Source: Palsa-1447 sp964509885 (GTDB taxonomy: Bacteria > Verrucomicrobiota > Verrucomicrobiia > Opitutales > Opitutaceae). From it: 64,000 nt of DNA. The DNA is taken from the NCBI GenBank assembly GCA_964509885.1, contig CAZDZL010000016.1, positions 1 to 64,000 of the forward strand, given 5' to 3'. Both the position numbers and the translations under genes were made by a program. Within the stretch, counting starts at the first letter, position 1, and every line of letters begins with the position of its first letter. The notes under the pieces were generated by a model. That model did no database searches. It saw nothing but the letters and a program-made list of their open reading frames with translations, and was not told where the DNA came from. Shown here piece by piece: positions 26,964 to 34,939 of this stretch.

Positions 26964-28802
26964 TTAGTGCCGGGACCCCAATCGTTGACGCAATACTTGT
27001 GCAAGAAGGAAGCTCGGGTCAAGACGCAAGCAGAGGTCCGCGGCCGCCATGGCGGGCCCGGCCTCATTGGATACCAGGCTCAGGTGGTAGGCCTGGTAAT
27101 ACCAGACATCCGCCCTCTGCGGAGCCAGCTGGAGGGCCTGGATGAAGCATTCGCCGCCCTCGGTCCAGCGGCGCTGCATGTCGAGGCCCGTGCCCTTTCG
27201 GATCCAGAACTCCGGGACGACCGGGCACAGCGCGAGGGCGCGGCCGGCCTCGCGCTCGACCTCCCCGCCGAGCTCCGCGGTCCTCGCCGGCTCCACGAGG
27301 GCCCATAGGGAATCCGCGTAGGCCCGGTCGGACCATGCCTGGGCGTTCGCGGGGTCGAGGACAATCGCGGCCGCGCACCCCTCCCTCACCTGCGTCAGGG
27401 CCTCGGCCTGCCCGGACACGTCGGCGCCAGCCGACGCCATCTTGTCTATCCCCGCCCGCGCGCTCATCCGGGCGGCCTCCGAGCGGTACTTGGGGACGAC
27501 CCACGCCACGCTCATGGCAACGGCCGCCGCCGCGAAGCCGAGCGCGGCGAGGCGCGCCAGGGGCCGCACCGGTGAACGCGCCGCGGCGGGCCAGGCCTCG
27601 GACGTGACGAGCGCCCCCACGGTGGCGACGATCAGCGCGAGCGCCGGCATCTTCGTGTGGAAATCGACGAGCAGGTGGAACGCGAAGGCGAGGAGCCCCG
27701 TGAACGCGGCGCCGGCCAGTCCGGTGGCCCGGGCGCAACGCCACGCGAGGATGCCCACGGCGCCGAACAGGAGGGCGAAGCCCACGGCGCCGTAGTCGCA
27801 GAGCGTGTTCAGGTAGTCGCAGTGGGCGTAGTAGGGCTCGTCCAGGTACCCCTCCGGCCGGAAGGCCTCGAAGAGCACGTCGAAGCCGCCCGCGCCCCCG
27901 CCGAGGAGCGGATGCTCCCTGAAGATCCCCCAGGCGCCGCGCCACATGATCGGGCGCGTGTGCTCGCCCGCGTCCCTCACCAGCAGGTCGATCCTCTCGT
28001 GCATGAGCGGGAACGCCGCGTAGAGGATGGCCACGGCGCCGGCCGCCGCCGCGACCGCGGCCGCGGCGGCCGCGGCCCGGCGCGCCAGGCTCCGGCCCGG
28101 GGACAGGAGGGGCCTCATCGCGAACGCCGCAGCGAGCGCAAGCCACGCCCCTCGGCTGACGGCGAGCACGAAGCCGGCCGCGAGCAGGACGAGGACCGCG
28201 GCCGAGAGCGCCCGCAGGGCCGCGGGCCTGCCGCGAGCGAACGCGACCCACCCGACCGGCGGTATCAGGAGCGCCATCAGCACGCCCAGGCTGTTCGGGA
28301 TCCCGAAGGGCCCGCTGGAGCGCCCGACGTATTGCTCCGCCTGCCTTCGCCCGAGCATGATCCAGTGCGGATCGACGAAGTGCTGGTAGCCCGCCATGAC
28401 CGCGGCGGCGGCGCCGAGCGCGGCGAGGACGACGCAGAGGAACCGCCTGCACGCGGGCGACTCGATCCCGTTCAGCACCACCCAGAAGACCGCCGCCGCC
28501 TGGAATCCGTTCTGCCAGTCGAACCAGCCGAGCCAGCGCACGGGGGTCACCCAGGCCACGTTGGCCGCCGCGTAGACGAGGAACGGCACGGGAAGCCAGC
28601 CGGCCGGGTGCGCGCGGGCGCCGCGGGCCGGGTCGGCGACATGGACCGCGATCAAGGCGGCCGTCAGCAGCGCCGTGGCGACCCGCGTGCCCGGCAGAAA
28701 CCCCCCGAGGCACAGCGTCGTCCATGCCAGGTTCGCCGAGAGGAGCAACGCCCGCGCCCATTCGAAGGCCGAGGCGCGGACCGGTGAGGGTGAGGCGGAC
28801 AT
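26964..28802 (-). CDS. O-antigen ligase-like (Wzy_C) membrane protein with TPR tail
   Basis: 612 residues from the ATG at 28802; the ATG at 28853 is only 12 bases past the glnII terminator and would leave no room for a promoter, so the shorter start is preferred. About eleven membrane helices span residues 10-430, with the Wzy_C region IPNSLGVLMALLIPP and the periplasmic loop RPIMWRGAWGIFREHPLLGGGAGGFDVL. The carboxy 190 residues are helical repeat-like. Such proteins join O-antigen or other glycans to lipid A or proteins. No O-antigen cluster is visible here, so the acceptor is open. Confidence 0.8.
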   Translation of the reverse strand: MSASPSPVRASAFEWARALLLSANLAWTTLCLGGFLPGTRVATALLTAALIAVHVADPARGARAHPAGWLPVPFLVYAAANVAWVTPVRWLGWFDWQNGFQAAAVFWVVLNGIESPACRRFLCVVLAALGAAAAVMAGYQHFVDPHWIMLGRRQAEQYVGRSSGPFGIPNSLGVLMALLIPPVGWVAFARGRPAALRALSAAVLVLLAAGFVLAVSRGAWLALAAAFAMRPLLSPGRSLARRAAAAAAAVAAAAGAVAILYAAFPLMHERIDLLVRDAGEHTRPIMWRGAWGIFREHPLLGGGAGGFDVLFEAFRPEGYLDEPYYAHCDYLNTLCDYGAVGFALLFGAVGILAWRCARATGLAGAAFTGLLAFAFHLLVDFHTKMPALALIVATVGALVTSEAWPAAARSPVRPLARLAALGFAAAAVAMSVAWVVPKYRSEAARMSARAGIDKMASAGADVSGQAEALTQVREGCAAAIVLDPANAQAWSDRAYADSLWALVEPARTAELGGEVEREAGRALALCPVVPEFWIRKGTGLDMQRRWTEGGECFIQALQLAPQRADVWYYQAYHLSLVSNEAGPAMAAADLCLRLDPSFLLAQVLRQRLGSRH

Positions 28803-28864
28803 TTCGGGGTGGAGGGCGCTGCCGCCGCGGCCAGACTGCCAAGGCGCCTTCATCCACCGCGAAC

Positions 28865-28899
28865 AAAAAAGCGGCGCCCTCCCGAGGGAAGGCGCCGCT
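28865..28899 (-). terminator. rho-independent terminator of glnII
   Basis: Minus-strand 13-base arms (28899-28887 and 28882-28870) pair with one G.U and are followed by six T (28870-28865). It starts 26 bases after the glnII stop and isolates the O-antigen-ligase gene from glnII transcription. Confidence 0.9.
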
Positions 28900-28924
28900 G
28901 AAGTTCCTTATGCCGCGAACCCGG

Positions 28925-29959
28925 TCAGGTCAGGGGCACCGTCTGGATCGTCTTGATGATCCTGCCGGCGACCAGGTACGGGTCGGCGGCCGAGTTCGGC
29001 CGGCGATCCTCGAGGTAGCCCTTGTAGCCGCTGTTGACGAAGCTGTGCGGGATGCGCACCGAGGCGCCGCGGTCCGCAAGCCCATAGCTGAACTTGTCGA
29101 TCGACTGCGTCTCGTGCAGGCCGGTGAGGCGCAGGTTGTTCTCCGGGCCGTAGACGGCGATGTGCTCGTCGCGGTGTTCGTTGAAGGCTGCCATAAGCTT
29201 CTCGAAGTACGCCTTGCCGCCCACTTCGCGCATGTGCGTCGTCGAGAAGTTGGAGTGCATGCCGGAGCCGTTCCAGTCGAGCGGCGAGTTGAAGGGCCCG
29301 AGGATCGGCTTGCACCGCCACTCGATGTCCACGCAGTTGGCCTCGCCGATCCGCTCAAGGATGTAGCGCGCCACCCACATCTGGTCGGCGGCGTTCTTGG
29401 AGCCCTTGCCGAAGATCTGGAACTCCCACTGGCCCTTGCCGACCTCGGCGTTGATGCCCTCGATGTTGATCCCGGCCGCAAGGCAGATGTCGATGTGGTC
29501 CTCGACCATCTTGCGGGCGATGTTGCCCACGTTCTTGTAGCCGACTCCGGTGTAGTACGGGCCCTGCGGGGGCGGGAAGCCTCCCGGGGGGAATCCGAGC
29601 GGGCGGCCGTCCTTGTAGAAGAAGTACTCCTGCTCGAAGCCGAACCAGGTGCCCGGGTCGTCCGGGATGGTGGCGCGGGAATTTGACGGGTGCGGCGTCT
29701 TGCCGTCCGGCATCATGACCTCGTTCATCACCAGCACGCCGTCCTTGCGCGTGATGTCCGGGTACACCGCCACCGGTTTCAGGATGCAGTCCGAGTTCTT
29801 TCCCTCCGCCTGCTGCGTCGAGCTGCCGTCGAATCCCCATAGGGGAAGATCCGCGAGCTTCGGGAAGCTGGAGAATTCCTTGATCTGTGTCTTGCTGCGC
29901 AGGCTGGCCATGGGCGTGTAGCCGTCCAGCCAGATGTATTCGAGTTTGTATTTGGGCAT
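28925..29959 (-). CDS. glnII: glutamine synthetase type II (eukaryote-like)
   Basis: 344 residues, the short GSII form rather than the 470-residue GSI. Condenses glutamate and ammonia with ATP. Family marks: YIWLDGYTPMASLRSKT, LPLWGFDGSSTQQAEG, PGTWFGFEQEYFFY, NAEVGKGQWEFQIF, the ATP loop GMHSNFSTTHMR and RGASVRIPHSFV. GSII lacks the adenylylation loop, so its control is mainly transcriptional. The upstream region carries a sigma-54-type promoter (30063-30078) and helical-phase repeats, and the gene is ended by a strong terminator. It is divergent from the kinase/phosphatase pair. Confidence 0.95.
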   Translation of the reverse strand: MPKYKLEYIWLDGYTPMASLRSKTQIKEFSSFPKLADLPLWGFDGSSTQQAEGKNSDCILKPVAVYPDITRKDGVLVMNEVMMPDGKTPHPSNSRATIPDDPGTWFGFEQEYFFYKDGRPLGFPPGGFPPPQGPYYTGVGYKNVGNIARKMVEDHIDICLAAGINIEGINAEVGKGQWEFQIFGKGSKNAADQMWVARYILERIGEANCVDIEWRCKPILGPFNSPLDWNGSGMHSNFSTTHMREVGGKAYFEKLMAAFNEHRDEHIAVYGPENNLRLTGLHETQSIDKFSYGLADRGASVRIPHSFVNSGYKGYLEDRRPNSAADPYLVAGRIIKTIQTVPLT

Positions 29960-30062
29960 GGTTAAGGGATTTAGGAGCGGGGATTGAATTGAGGTTTCCG
30001 CGCCGTGCGCAAGGCTTTTGGAGTCCCTGAAATACCGCTAACGAAAAACTCGGGACCATTTC

Positions 30063-30078
30063 AGCACCTTGCGTGCCA
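30063..30078 (-). promoter_or_regulatory. candidate sigma-54 promoter of glnII
   Basis: Minus-strand TGGCAC, five bases, GTGCT: the -24 GG and -12 GC are present with the exact ten-base interval, and the -24 box is a full match to TGGCAC; only the first base of the -12 TTGC box differs. It would start transcription near 30052, about 93 bases before the glnII ATG. Sigma-54 control of GSII genes with an NtrC-like activator is well known in other bacteria; the rpoN gene is not in this window. Confidence 0.55.
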
Positions 30079-30091
30079 GATGGGCAATCGA

Positions 30092-30110
30092 CCTTAATAC
30101 GTCCTTAATA
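30092..30110 (-). promoter_or_regulatory. helical-phase direct repeats upstream of the sigma-54 site
   Basis: CCTTAATA occurs at 30092-30099 and again at 30103-30110, eleven bases apart, so on the same face of the helix, and starts 14 bases upstream of the sigma-54-like element. AT-rich in a GC-rich region. Candidate activator or bending site; the bound protein is unknown. Confidence 0.35.
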
Positions 30111-30202
30111 TCGGGCTGACCCGCCCCGGGGGGGGCGGGCCGGTGCGCAAGTCCCGCACTTGCAACACCCGGCTGCCCGGGGATGCTCTTGGCACCACGG
30201 CG

Positions 30203-30619
30203 ATGCATGAAATGAAGGACACCCCCCGCGCCCTCGTGCGGATCAGCTATGACGGGCGGGTGCACAAGACCTTCCGCGGGCACATGGCCAGGGAGCGCTT
30301 CGAGCAGGAGGTCCGGGTCCTCAAATTCCTGGAGAAGCGAAACTGCGGGTTCGTCCCGAGGCTCCTGGAGTCGGACCCGGGGCAGATGAAGATCGTGACC
30401 ACGAACTGCGGCACCCGCGTCGACCAGGTGAACGCGGAGAAGCAGAGGGAGCTCTTCGCGGAGCTGGAGACGTTCGGCGTCCGCCACGAGGACCGGGAGC
30501 TTCGCAACATCACCTACAGGGCCTCCGACGGGCGCTTCTGCATCATCGACTTTGAGTTCGCCACGATCCTCGGCGACGGCGCCGACGCGGCGTCGCTCAA
30601 GCCCTCCGCCGCCCAATGA
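30203..30619 (+). CDS. minimal protein-kinase-like protein
   Basis: 138 residues from the ATG at 30203 (a GTG at 30143 is also open). It keeps the kinase nucleotide core: VRISYDGRVHKTFRG with a candidate ATP-binding Lys, FEQEVRVLKFL with the helix-C Glu, a catalytic-loop-like VRHEDRELRNI (HxD...N) and IIDFEFA in place of DFG. The whole substrate-binding lobe after DFE is missing, so it is far shorter than a Hanks kinase. It overlaps the PP2C gene as ATGA, so kinase-like and phosphatase functions are tied. Activity is inferred, not shown; a pseudokinase is possible. Confidence 0.65.
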   Translation: MHEMKDTPRALVRISYDGRVHKTFRGHMARERFEQEVRVLKFLEKRNCGFVPRLLESDPGQMKIVTTNCGTRVDQVNAEKQRELFAELETFGVRHEDRELRNITYRASDGRFCIIDFEFATILGDGADAASLKPSAAQ

Positions 30620-31845
30620 ACTCGAACCCGCCGACAAGGGCCGCCGCCAGGGCGCCGGGCATCCGCTGGTCGGGGCTCACGGACGTGGGCCGGTTCCGCA
30701 AGAACAACGAGGACACCTTCCTCGCGCTCAAGTTCGACGGGCAGGACGTCCATTTCCTGGGCAAGGACGGCGACGCCTCGCTAGCGGGCTCCGACTACGT
30801 CTTCGCCGTCAGCGACGGCATGGGAGGCGCCAAGTCCGGGGAGTTCGCGAGCCGCATCACCGTCGACCGGATCACGAAGCTCCTCCCCAAGAGCTACCGG
30901 CTCTCCGCGGCGGGGCTGGCGAGCGGGTTTTCGGACATCTTGACCGAGCTCTTCCTCGCCATCCATGCGGACCTCCTGAGCCTCGGCAGCTCCTATGCCG
31001 AGTGCGCGGGCATGGGCGCCACGCTCAGCCTCTGCTGGTTCAGGCCGGAGTGGATGTACTTCGGCCACGTCGGCGACAGCCGCATCTACCACCTGCCGTG
31101 GGAGGGGGGATTGGTCCAGGTCACCCACGACCACAGCCACGTGGGATGGCTCCGGCGCAAGGGGGACTTGAACGAGCGCGAGGCGCGCACGCACCCGGGA
31201 CGCAACGCCCTCCACCAGGCCCTCGGCGCCGGCAACCAGTTCGTCGAGCCCCAGATCGGGGCGGTCGCCCTGCGCCCGGGGGACCGGTTCCTCATCTGCT
31301 CCGACGGGCTCACCGACGGCCTCTGGGACAGGAACATCGACGCCATCATCCGCGCCCACGCGCCCGGCGGGCCCACCGCGGCCCAGGCGCTCGTGACGCA
31401 GGCCGTCCAGAACTCCGGGCGCGACAACACGACCGCGATGGTGGTCGAGATCCCGCTCTCCGCGGTCGCGCCCGCGGGGCGGGCCGCGACGCTCCTCTTC
31501 GTGTACGGGACCCTGAAGCGCGGCTGCAGCAACCACGCGTACCTCGCGGGCCAGGACTTCGTCGGCGCCGCCGCGACGGCGCCCGGATTCGCCCTCTATG
31601 AACTCGACGGCTACCCCGGGATGGTGGCCGAAGCCGCGGCGGCCGAGGGCGTCAGCGGCGAGGTGTGGTCCGTGGACGACGCCTGCCTCGCGCGCCTCGA
31701 CGAGCTCGAGGGAACCGGCGAGGGCCTCTACCGGCGCCAGGATGTGCCGCTGGGCGCGCCCTTCGCGGGCACGCGCGTCGAGGCGTACCTCTACCTGCCG
31801 GGAGTCGAAGGCCGCGCCCGCCTGGGAAAGACCTGGACCGAGTAG
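30616..31845 (+). CDS. PP2C phosphatase fused to a gamma-glutamylcyclotransferase-like domain
   Basis: 409 residues. Residues 15-280 form a PP2C Ser/Thr phosphatase: TDVGRFRKNNEDTF, VSDGMGGAKSGEF, GHVGDSRIYHL, ICSDGLTDGLWD and GRDNTTAMVVE give all metal-binding Asp residues. After a short Ala/Gly linker, residues 292-409 form a GGCT/AIG2-like barrel (LFVYGTLKRGCSNHAYLA, ELDGYPGMV, LDELEGTGEGLYRR with the expected catalytic Glu). GGCT domains cleave gamma-glutamyl amides or amine adducts. I know of no such standard fusion. It is coupled to the kinase-like gene upstream and converges on dnaX 16 bases away. Confidence 0.8.
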   Translation: MNSNPPTRAAARAPGIRWSGLTDVGRFRKNNEDTFLALKFDGQDVHFLGKDGDASLAGSDYVFAVSDGMGGAKSGEFASRITVDRITKLLPKSYRLSAAGLASGFSDILTELFLAIHADLLSLGSSYAECAGMGATLSLCWFRPEWMYFGHVGDSRIYHLPWEGGLVQVTHDHSHVGWLRRKGDLNEREARTHPGRNALHQALGAGNQFVEPQIGAVALRPGDRFLICSDGLTDGLWDRNIDAIIRAHAPGGPTAAQALVTQAVQNSGRDNTTAMVVEIPLSAVAPAGRAATLLFVYGTLKRGCSNHAYLAGQDFVGAAATAPGFALYELDGYPGMVAEAAAAEGVSGEVWSVDDACLARLDELEGTGEGLYRRQDVPLGAPFAGTRVEAYLYLPGVEGRARLGKTWTE

Positions 31846-31861
31846 CCGCGCTTGCGGGGCC

Positions 31862-33354
31862 TCACGCGGGACCGCCGCGGGCGCCGGACGACGGCCGGGC
31901 GGCCTCGCCCAGGGCCGGGACCCTGCGCACGCCGGTGAACTTCGCCCGAAAAAGCTCGTCCAGCATGCCGAGGACCCGCGGGGGCACCCGGGCCACCATC
32001 TCCTCAAGCGGCGGCAGCTTGTCCCCGATAACCGGGGCGGCTGCCCGTGCGGGCGAAGCAATCACGGCCTCGCCGCGCGACCCGGTCTCCGCGAGGAAGG
32101 CGTTCTCCTGCTCCTCGTCCGGCCAGTCGGCCTCGGCGTCCGAGGACTCCGGCAGCGCTGCTGCCCCGAGGCCCGCCAGGCGGGCCTCCAGCCGCTCAAT
32201 CAGCCCTTTTTTTTTTCGTCGCCCTCCGGGGCGCCCCCGGCCTCGACCGCAAGCGACGCCAGCTCCTTGATGAGGCTGTCGATCGCCCGCGCCCGGCTGG
32301 CCTCGAGCGCCTTCAGCAGCGTGACCTCGAAATTGATCTTCTCGGCGAGGCCCATCTTGACGCTTCCCTCGCCCTCGCGAAGCCCGTCCAGGAGGCGCGT
32401 CAGCTGCTCGGTGGTCATCGGGCAGCCGAGGCGGCCGCTGCTGCCGCCCGAAGCGATCGAGTCGAGGAGCACCGAGCGCACCAGCGCCTGCAGGTCCGTC
32501 AGGAGGCGCGCCAGGTCCCGGCCCGCCGCGTCGCACTCGTCGACGATCGCCACGATCCTGCGCTGGTCGCCCGTCGCCAGCGCGCCGGCGAGCTCGGCCA
32601 CCTTCGAGCCGGCGACGAGGCCGTAGACGTCGAGGACGTCGGCCTCCGCGATCTCGGCGCCGCAGAAGGAGATCATCTGGTCCAGTATGGACTGGGCGTC
32701 GCGCATGCCGCCGTCGGCGAGGCGCGCGATGCAGGCGAGCGCCGCCGCGTCCACCTTGACCTTCTCGTCCCCGGCGATCGCCTTCAGGCGCCCGGCGATC
32801 AGGTCGTCCGCAATGGGCTTCAGGTCGAAGCGCTGGCAGCGCGACAGGATGGTCGGGAGCACCTTCTGCACCTCGGTCGTCGCGAAGACGAACTTCACGT
32901 GGGGCGGCGGCTCCTCGAGCGTCTTCAGGAGCGCGTTGAAGGCCTGCGAGGTGAGCATGTGGACCTCGTCTATGATGTAGACCTTGAACTTCCCTTGGGC
33001 GGGCAGGTAGCTCACGGTCTCCCTCAGGTCGCGGATCTGGTCCACGTTGTTGTTCGACGCCCCGTCGATCTCGATCACGTCCAGGTGGCTTCCGTCGGCG
33101 ATCGCCACGACCGCGGGGTCCTTGGGGTCAAAGTCGGCCTTCGGGCCGCCCGTGCAGTTGAGCGCCTTGGCGAAGATGCGGGCGATTGACGTCTTCCCGG
33201 TGCCCCTCGGCCCCACGAACAGGTAGGCGTGGCCTATCCTGCCGCGCGTGATCGCGTTGCGAAGCGTGCGCACCACGTGGTCCTGGCCGACGACGTCGCC
33301 AAACACCTGAGGGCGCCACTTGCGCGCGATGACCTGGTATCCTGTTGAGGACAA
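31862..33354 (-). CDS. dnaX: DNA polymerase III gamma/tau subunit with -1 recoding
   Basis: Clamp-loader ATPase. Frame zero from a TTG at 33354 (MSSTGYQVIARKWRPQVF on initiation) gives gamma, 384 residues, ending at the TGA at 32200. A -1 shift on the A10 run at 32216-32207 instead continues to the TGA at 31862 and gives tau of 497 residues. Visible: Walker A GPRGTGKTSIA, the zinc region without clear Cys set, Walker B IIDEVHML, sensor ATTEVQKV and arginine finger SRCQRF. The tau-only tail (114 residues) has an acidic spacer and a conserved-looking end (VPPRVLGMLDELFRAKF). The longer ATG at 33465 is inside the SRP RNA gene and is rejected. Confidence 0.85.
32168..32188 (-). other. stem-loop downstream of the dnaX slippery run
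   Basis: A 21-base perfect palindrome (arms GAGGCCCGC and GCGGGCCTC, loop CTG) lies 17 bases 3' of the slippery heptamer on the coding strand; pairing can extend with GCTG and CAGC on either side. The E. coli dnaX stimulatory stem is nearer, so the spacing is longer than usual. It may stimulate a ribosomal shift or simply be coding constraint. Confidence 0.5.
32206..32216 (-). other. A10-G recoding site in dnaX
   Basis: Coding-strand GAA AAA AAA AAG GGC TGA: ten A then G, containing A AAA AAG, the E. coli dnaX slippery heptamer. In frame zero two codons more reach a stop; one base back the frame is open for 114 residues. Either -1 ribosomal slippage (E. coli) or polymerase slippage on a poly-A run (Thermus dnaX) would give the same tau product. 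Not a random indel: the stop is immediate and the tail frame is open and protein-like. Confidence 0.7.
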
Positions 33355-33380
33355 GGGGGGATCTAAGGTAAGAGTGAAGT

Positions 33381-33476
33381 GGCCAGGCACTCCACGGCAC
33401 TGGTAGGACGTCGGTACCGTTGCTGCCTTCCGGCCCTGGCGGGGTTCGCGCGCCTGCCCATGCATGGCGCCTGGCC
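33381..33476 (-). ncRNA. ffs: signal recognition particle RNA (4.5S-like)
   Basis: The minus strand has the SRP core CAGGGCCGGAAGGCAGCA (33421-33438 region): GGAA tetraloop on a CC/GG stem, with the CAGG and AGCA sides of the symmetric internal loop that binds Ffh. Ends GGCCAGGC (33476-33469) and GCCTGGCC (33388-33381) are exact complements, giving a closed hairpin of about 96 bases without Alu domain. Its 3' end is 26 bases from the dnaX start, the same order as scr-dnaX in Bacillus. Ends are approximate by a few bases. Confidence 0.88.
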
Positions 33477-33514
33477 GAGGCGCAACATGCCCCTAGCCGC
33501 GCCGCGCGCAACAC

Positions 33515-33982
33515 CTATTTGGGAGCCTGCTGCGCGCCCCTGGGCGAGCGCGGGACCGCTTCCTGCCTCAGCAGCTGCAGCCGCGCCCGCTGCTCGGAGA
33601 TCAGCCTTTCGAACTTTGAGCGCTGCTCGGGGGTCAGCGTGGCCGCGATATCGTCCTGCATCTTCTCGATGGCGAGCGCGGTGGTCAGCTGGACCTCGCG
33701 GCGGTCGTGGCCGAGCTGCGCCACGGTGTCCCTCACGATCAGCCCGACCTTGGCCCTCTGGTCCTCGTTCAGGTCAAGCTGGTTCGCGAAGCTGCGTATC
33801 AGCTGGGGCCCGAAAGCCTGGACCTGGTTCCTGCGCGCCTCGAGGCTGGCCAGGATGTCCTGCCTGTTGCCGTGGCGGTGGGCGTTCCACCGGACGACGC
33901 CGATGGCCGTCGCCCCCCCGGTCACGAGGCCCGCGATGAAGATGCTGATGGTCGCCAGGACGACTTGCCAGGTCTTGACCAT
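33515..33982 (-). CDS. membrane-anchored Spy/CpxP-like protein
   Basis: 155 residues: one membrane helix (about residues 8-30, ATISIFIAGLVTGGATAIGVV) and a helical periplasmic part with the LTPEQRSKFERLI motif typical of LTXXQ/CpxP-like proteins, which sense misfolded protein or metals and regulate envelope stress. Here LDLNEDQRAKVGLIVRD is a first copy and TLTPEQRSKFE a second. It is the last gene of the ECF sigma operon, five bases after the membrane regulator, so it is probably part of the same stress circuit. Start is the first ATG; a signal anchor is more likely than a cleaved signal. Confidence 0.75.
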   Translation of the reverse strand: MVKTWQVVLATISIFIAGLVTGGATAIGVVRWNAHRHGNRQDILASLEARRNQVQAFGPQLIRSFANQLDLNEDQRAKVGLIVRDTVAQLGHDRREVQLTTALAIEKMQDDIAATLTPEQRSKFERLISEQRARLQLLRQEAVPRSPRGAQQAPK

Positions 33983-33987
33983 TGTTT

Positions 33988-34290
33988 CTAGGAGCCGATG
34001 TCCACGACGTCTGCGATTGGGTCGTCGCCCGCGGCCACCGCGGACTCCTCGTCAAACGCGCCCCTTATCGCCGTGAAGTTCGCGGCGACGGCGGCGACGG
34101 CGAGGAGCCCGGCGACGGCGGCCGCGCGCAGCGAGTAGAGCCCGAAGACGGGCGCCTGGCGGCCGCGCGGCTCGAACGCGAGCGCGGCCACGCGGGTTGA
34201 GAACCCGAAGGGCGCGGCCTCGTCGGAGGACGGCGGCGCCCTGCGGGCGGCCGCGAGCAGCCTCTGGAAAGACGTCTCGTCTGGGTTCAT
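33988..34290 (-). CDS. putative anti-sigma membrane protein
   Basis: 100 residues with a cytoplasmic amino part (about 1-48), one membrane helix (about 49-72, LYSLRAAAVAGLLAVAAVAAN) and a short acidic end. No zinc anti-sigma HxxxCxxC motif is visible. It overlaps the ECF sigma gene by four bases (ATGA) and is followed by the CpxP-like gene, the usual place of a cognate anti-sigma factor, which is the main ground for the call. Function is inferred from context. Confidence 0.55.
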   Translation of the reverse strand: MNPDETSFQRLLAAARRAPPSSDEAAPFGFSTRVAALAFEPRGRQAPVFGLYSLRAAAVAGLLAVAAVAANFTAIRGAFDEESAVAAGDDPIADVVDIGS

Positions 34291-34877
34291 GCTGGTTCGT
34301 TCTCTTTAAGTTCCTGGTAGAAGCGTTGCAACTTCCGTCTCGCCCTGAAGGCGCGCACCTTCACGAGCGTCTGGTTCCAGCCCGTGAGCGCGCTGATCTC
34401 GGCGATGCTCTTCTGCTCGAGCTCAAGGTACTGGATGACGAGCCGGTCCTCGGGCTTGAGCATCTCCATCAGCTTCTGGACGATCTCCTTGGCCGCGAGC
34501 GCGTCGTCCGGGGCCACGTCGTTCTCGTTCGTGATCCCGCGCTCCAGGAAGTCGGACTCGGTCTCGGAAAGGTCCGCCATGCGCAGCTCCGGCCTGCGCT
34601 TCTGCGCGCGCAGCTGGTCGATGCAGGTCGTCACGGCAATGCGGGAGACCCAGTGGGTGAACGGCACGCTCCCCTGGTACTGGTCCATGCGGGTGAACAT
34701 TTTCAGAAATATCTCCTGGGCAAGGTCTTCCTCGGCAACCCTCCTCGGGAGGTGGGCACGGACGATGCGGATGACGAGGGGATGGAGGAATTCCACAAGC
34801 TCCCGCGCAGCAATCTGATCGCGTTTCCGAACACGATCAAGACAGCCAGCCAGGTCAAACGACTGGTCGTCAGGCAT
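34287..34877 (-). CDS. ECF-type RNA polymerase sigma factor
   Basis: 196 residues. Sigma region 2 (about 20-90) includes the -10-binding helix EDLAQEIFLKMFTRMDQY and THWVSRIAVTTCIDQLRAQ; region 4 (about 135-190) has the helix-turn-helix SIAEISALTGWNQTLVKVRAFRARRKL in parts. Regions 1.1 and 3 are absent, as in the ECF group. It heads a sigma/regulator/CpxP-like operon. A candidate ECF promoter at 34913-34939 reads into the gene, which would give positive autoregulation. No Shine-Dalgarno precedes the ATG. Confidence 0.9.
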   Translation of the reverse strand: MPDDQSFDLAGCLDRVRKRDQIAARELVEFLHPLVIRIVRAHLPRRVAEEDLAQEIFLKMFTRMDQYQGSVPFTHWVSRIAVTTCIDQLRAQKRRPELRMADLSETESDFLERGITNENDVAPDDALAAKEIVQKLMEMLKPEDRLVIQYLELEQKSIAEISALTGWNQTLVKVRAFRARRKLQRFYQELKENEPA

Positions 34878-34912
34878 AGGTTCATGGAGACATTATCAAA
34901 CACAGTCTGCAA

Positions 34913-34939
34913 GACGGCGGTTGGCGTCCCGCGGTTACC
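34913..34939 (-). promoter_or_regulatory. candidate ECF sigma promoter, autoregulatory
   Basis: Minus-strand GGTAAC (34939-34934), 17 bases, then CGTC (34916-34913), with the sigma ATG 36 bases further. The AAC core of the -35 and CGTC -10 match the general ECF pattern (such as TGTAAC-N17-CGAC). Matches are short, so this is a proposal. Confidence 0.35.

Noticed and set aside
30119..30142. GC-rich palindrome near the kinase gene as terminator
   Set aside because: CCCGCCCC/GGGGCGGG pairs but is followed by no T run and would precede a gene, so position is wrong.
33355..33465. amino-terminal extension of dnaX from ATG 33465
   Set aside because: Lies in the SRP RNA gene and has no similarity to DnaX; TTG at 33354 gives the normal start.
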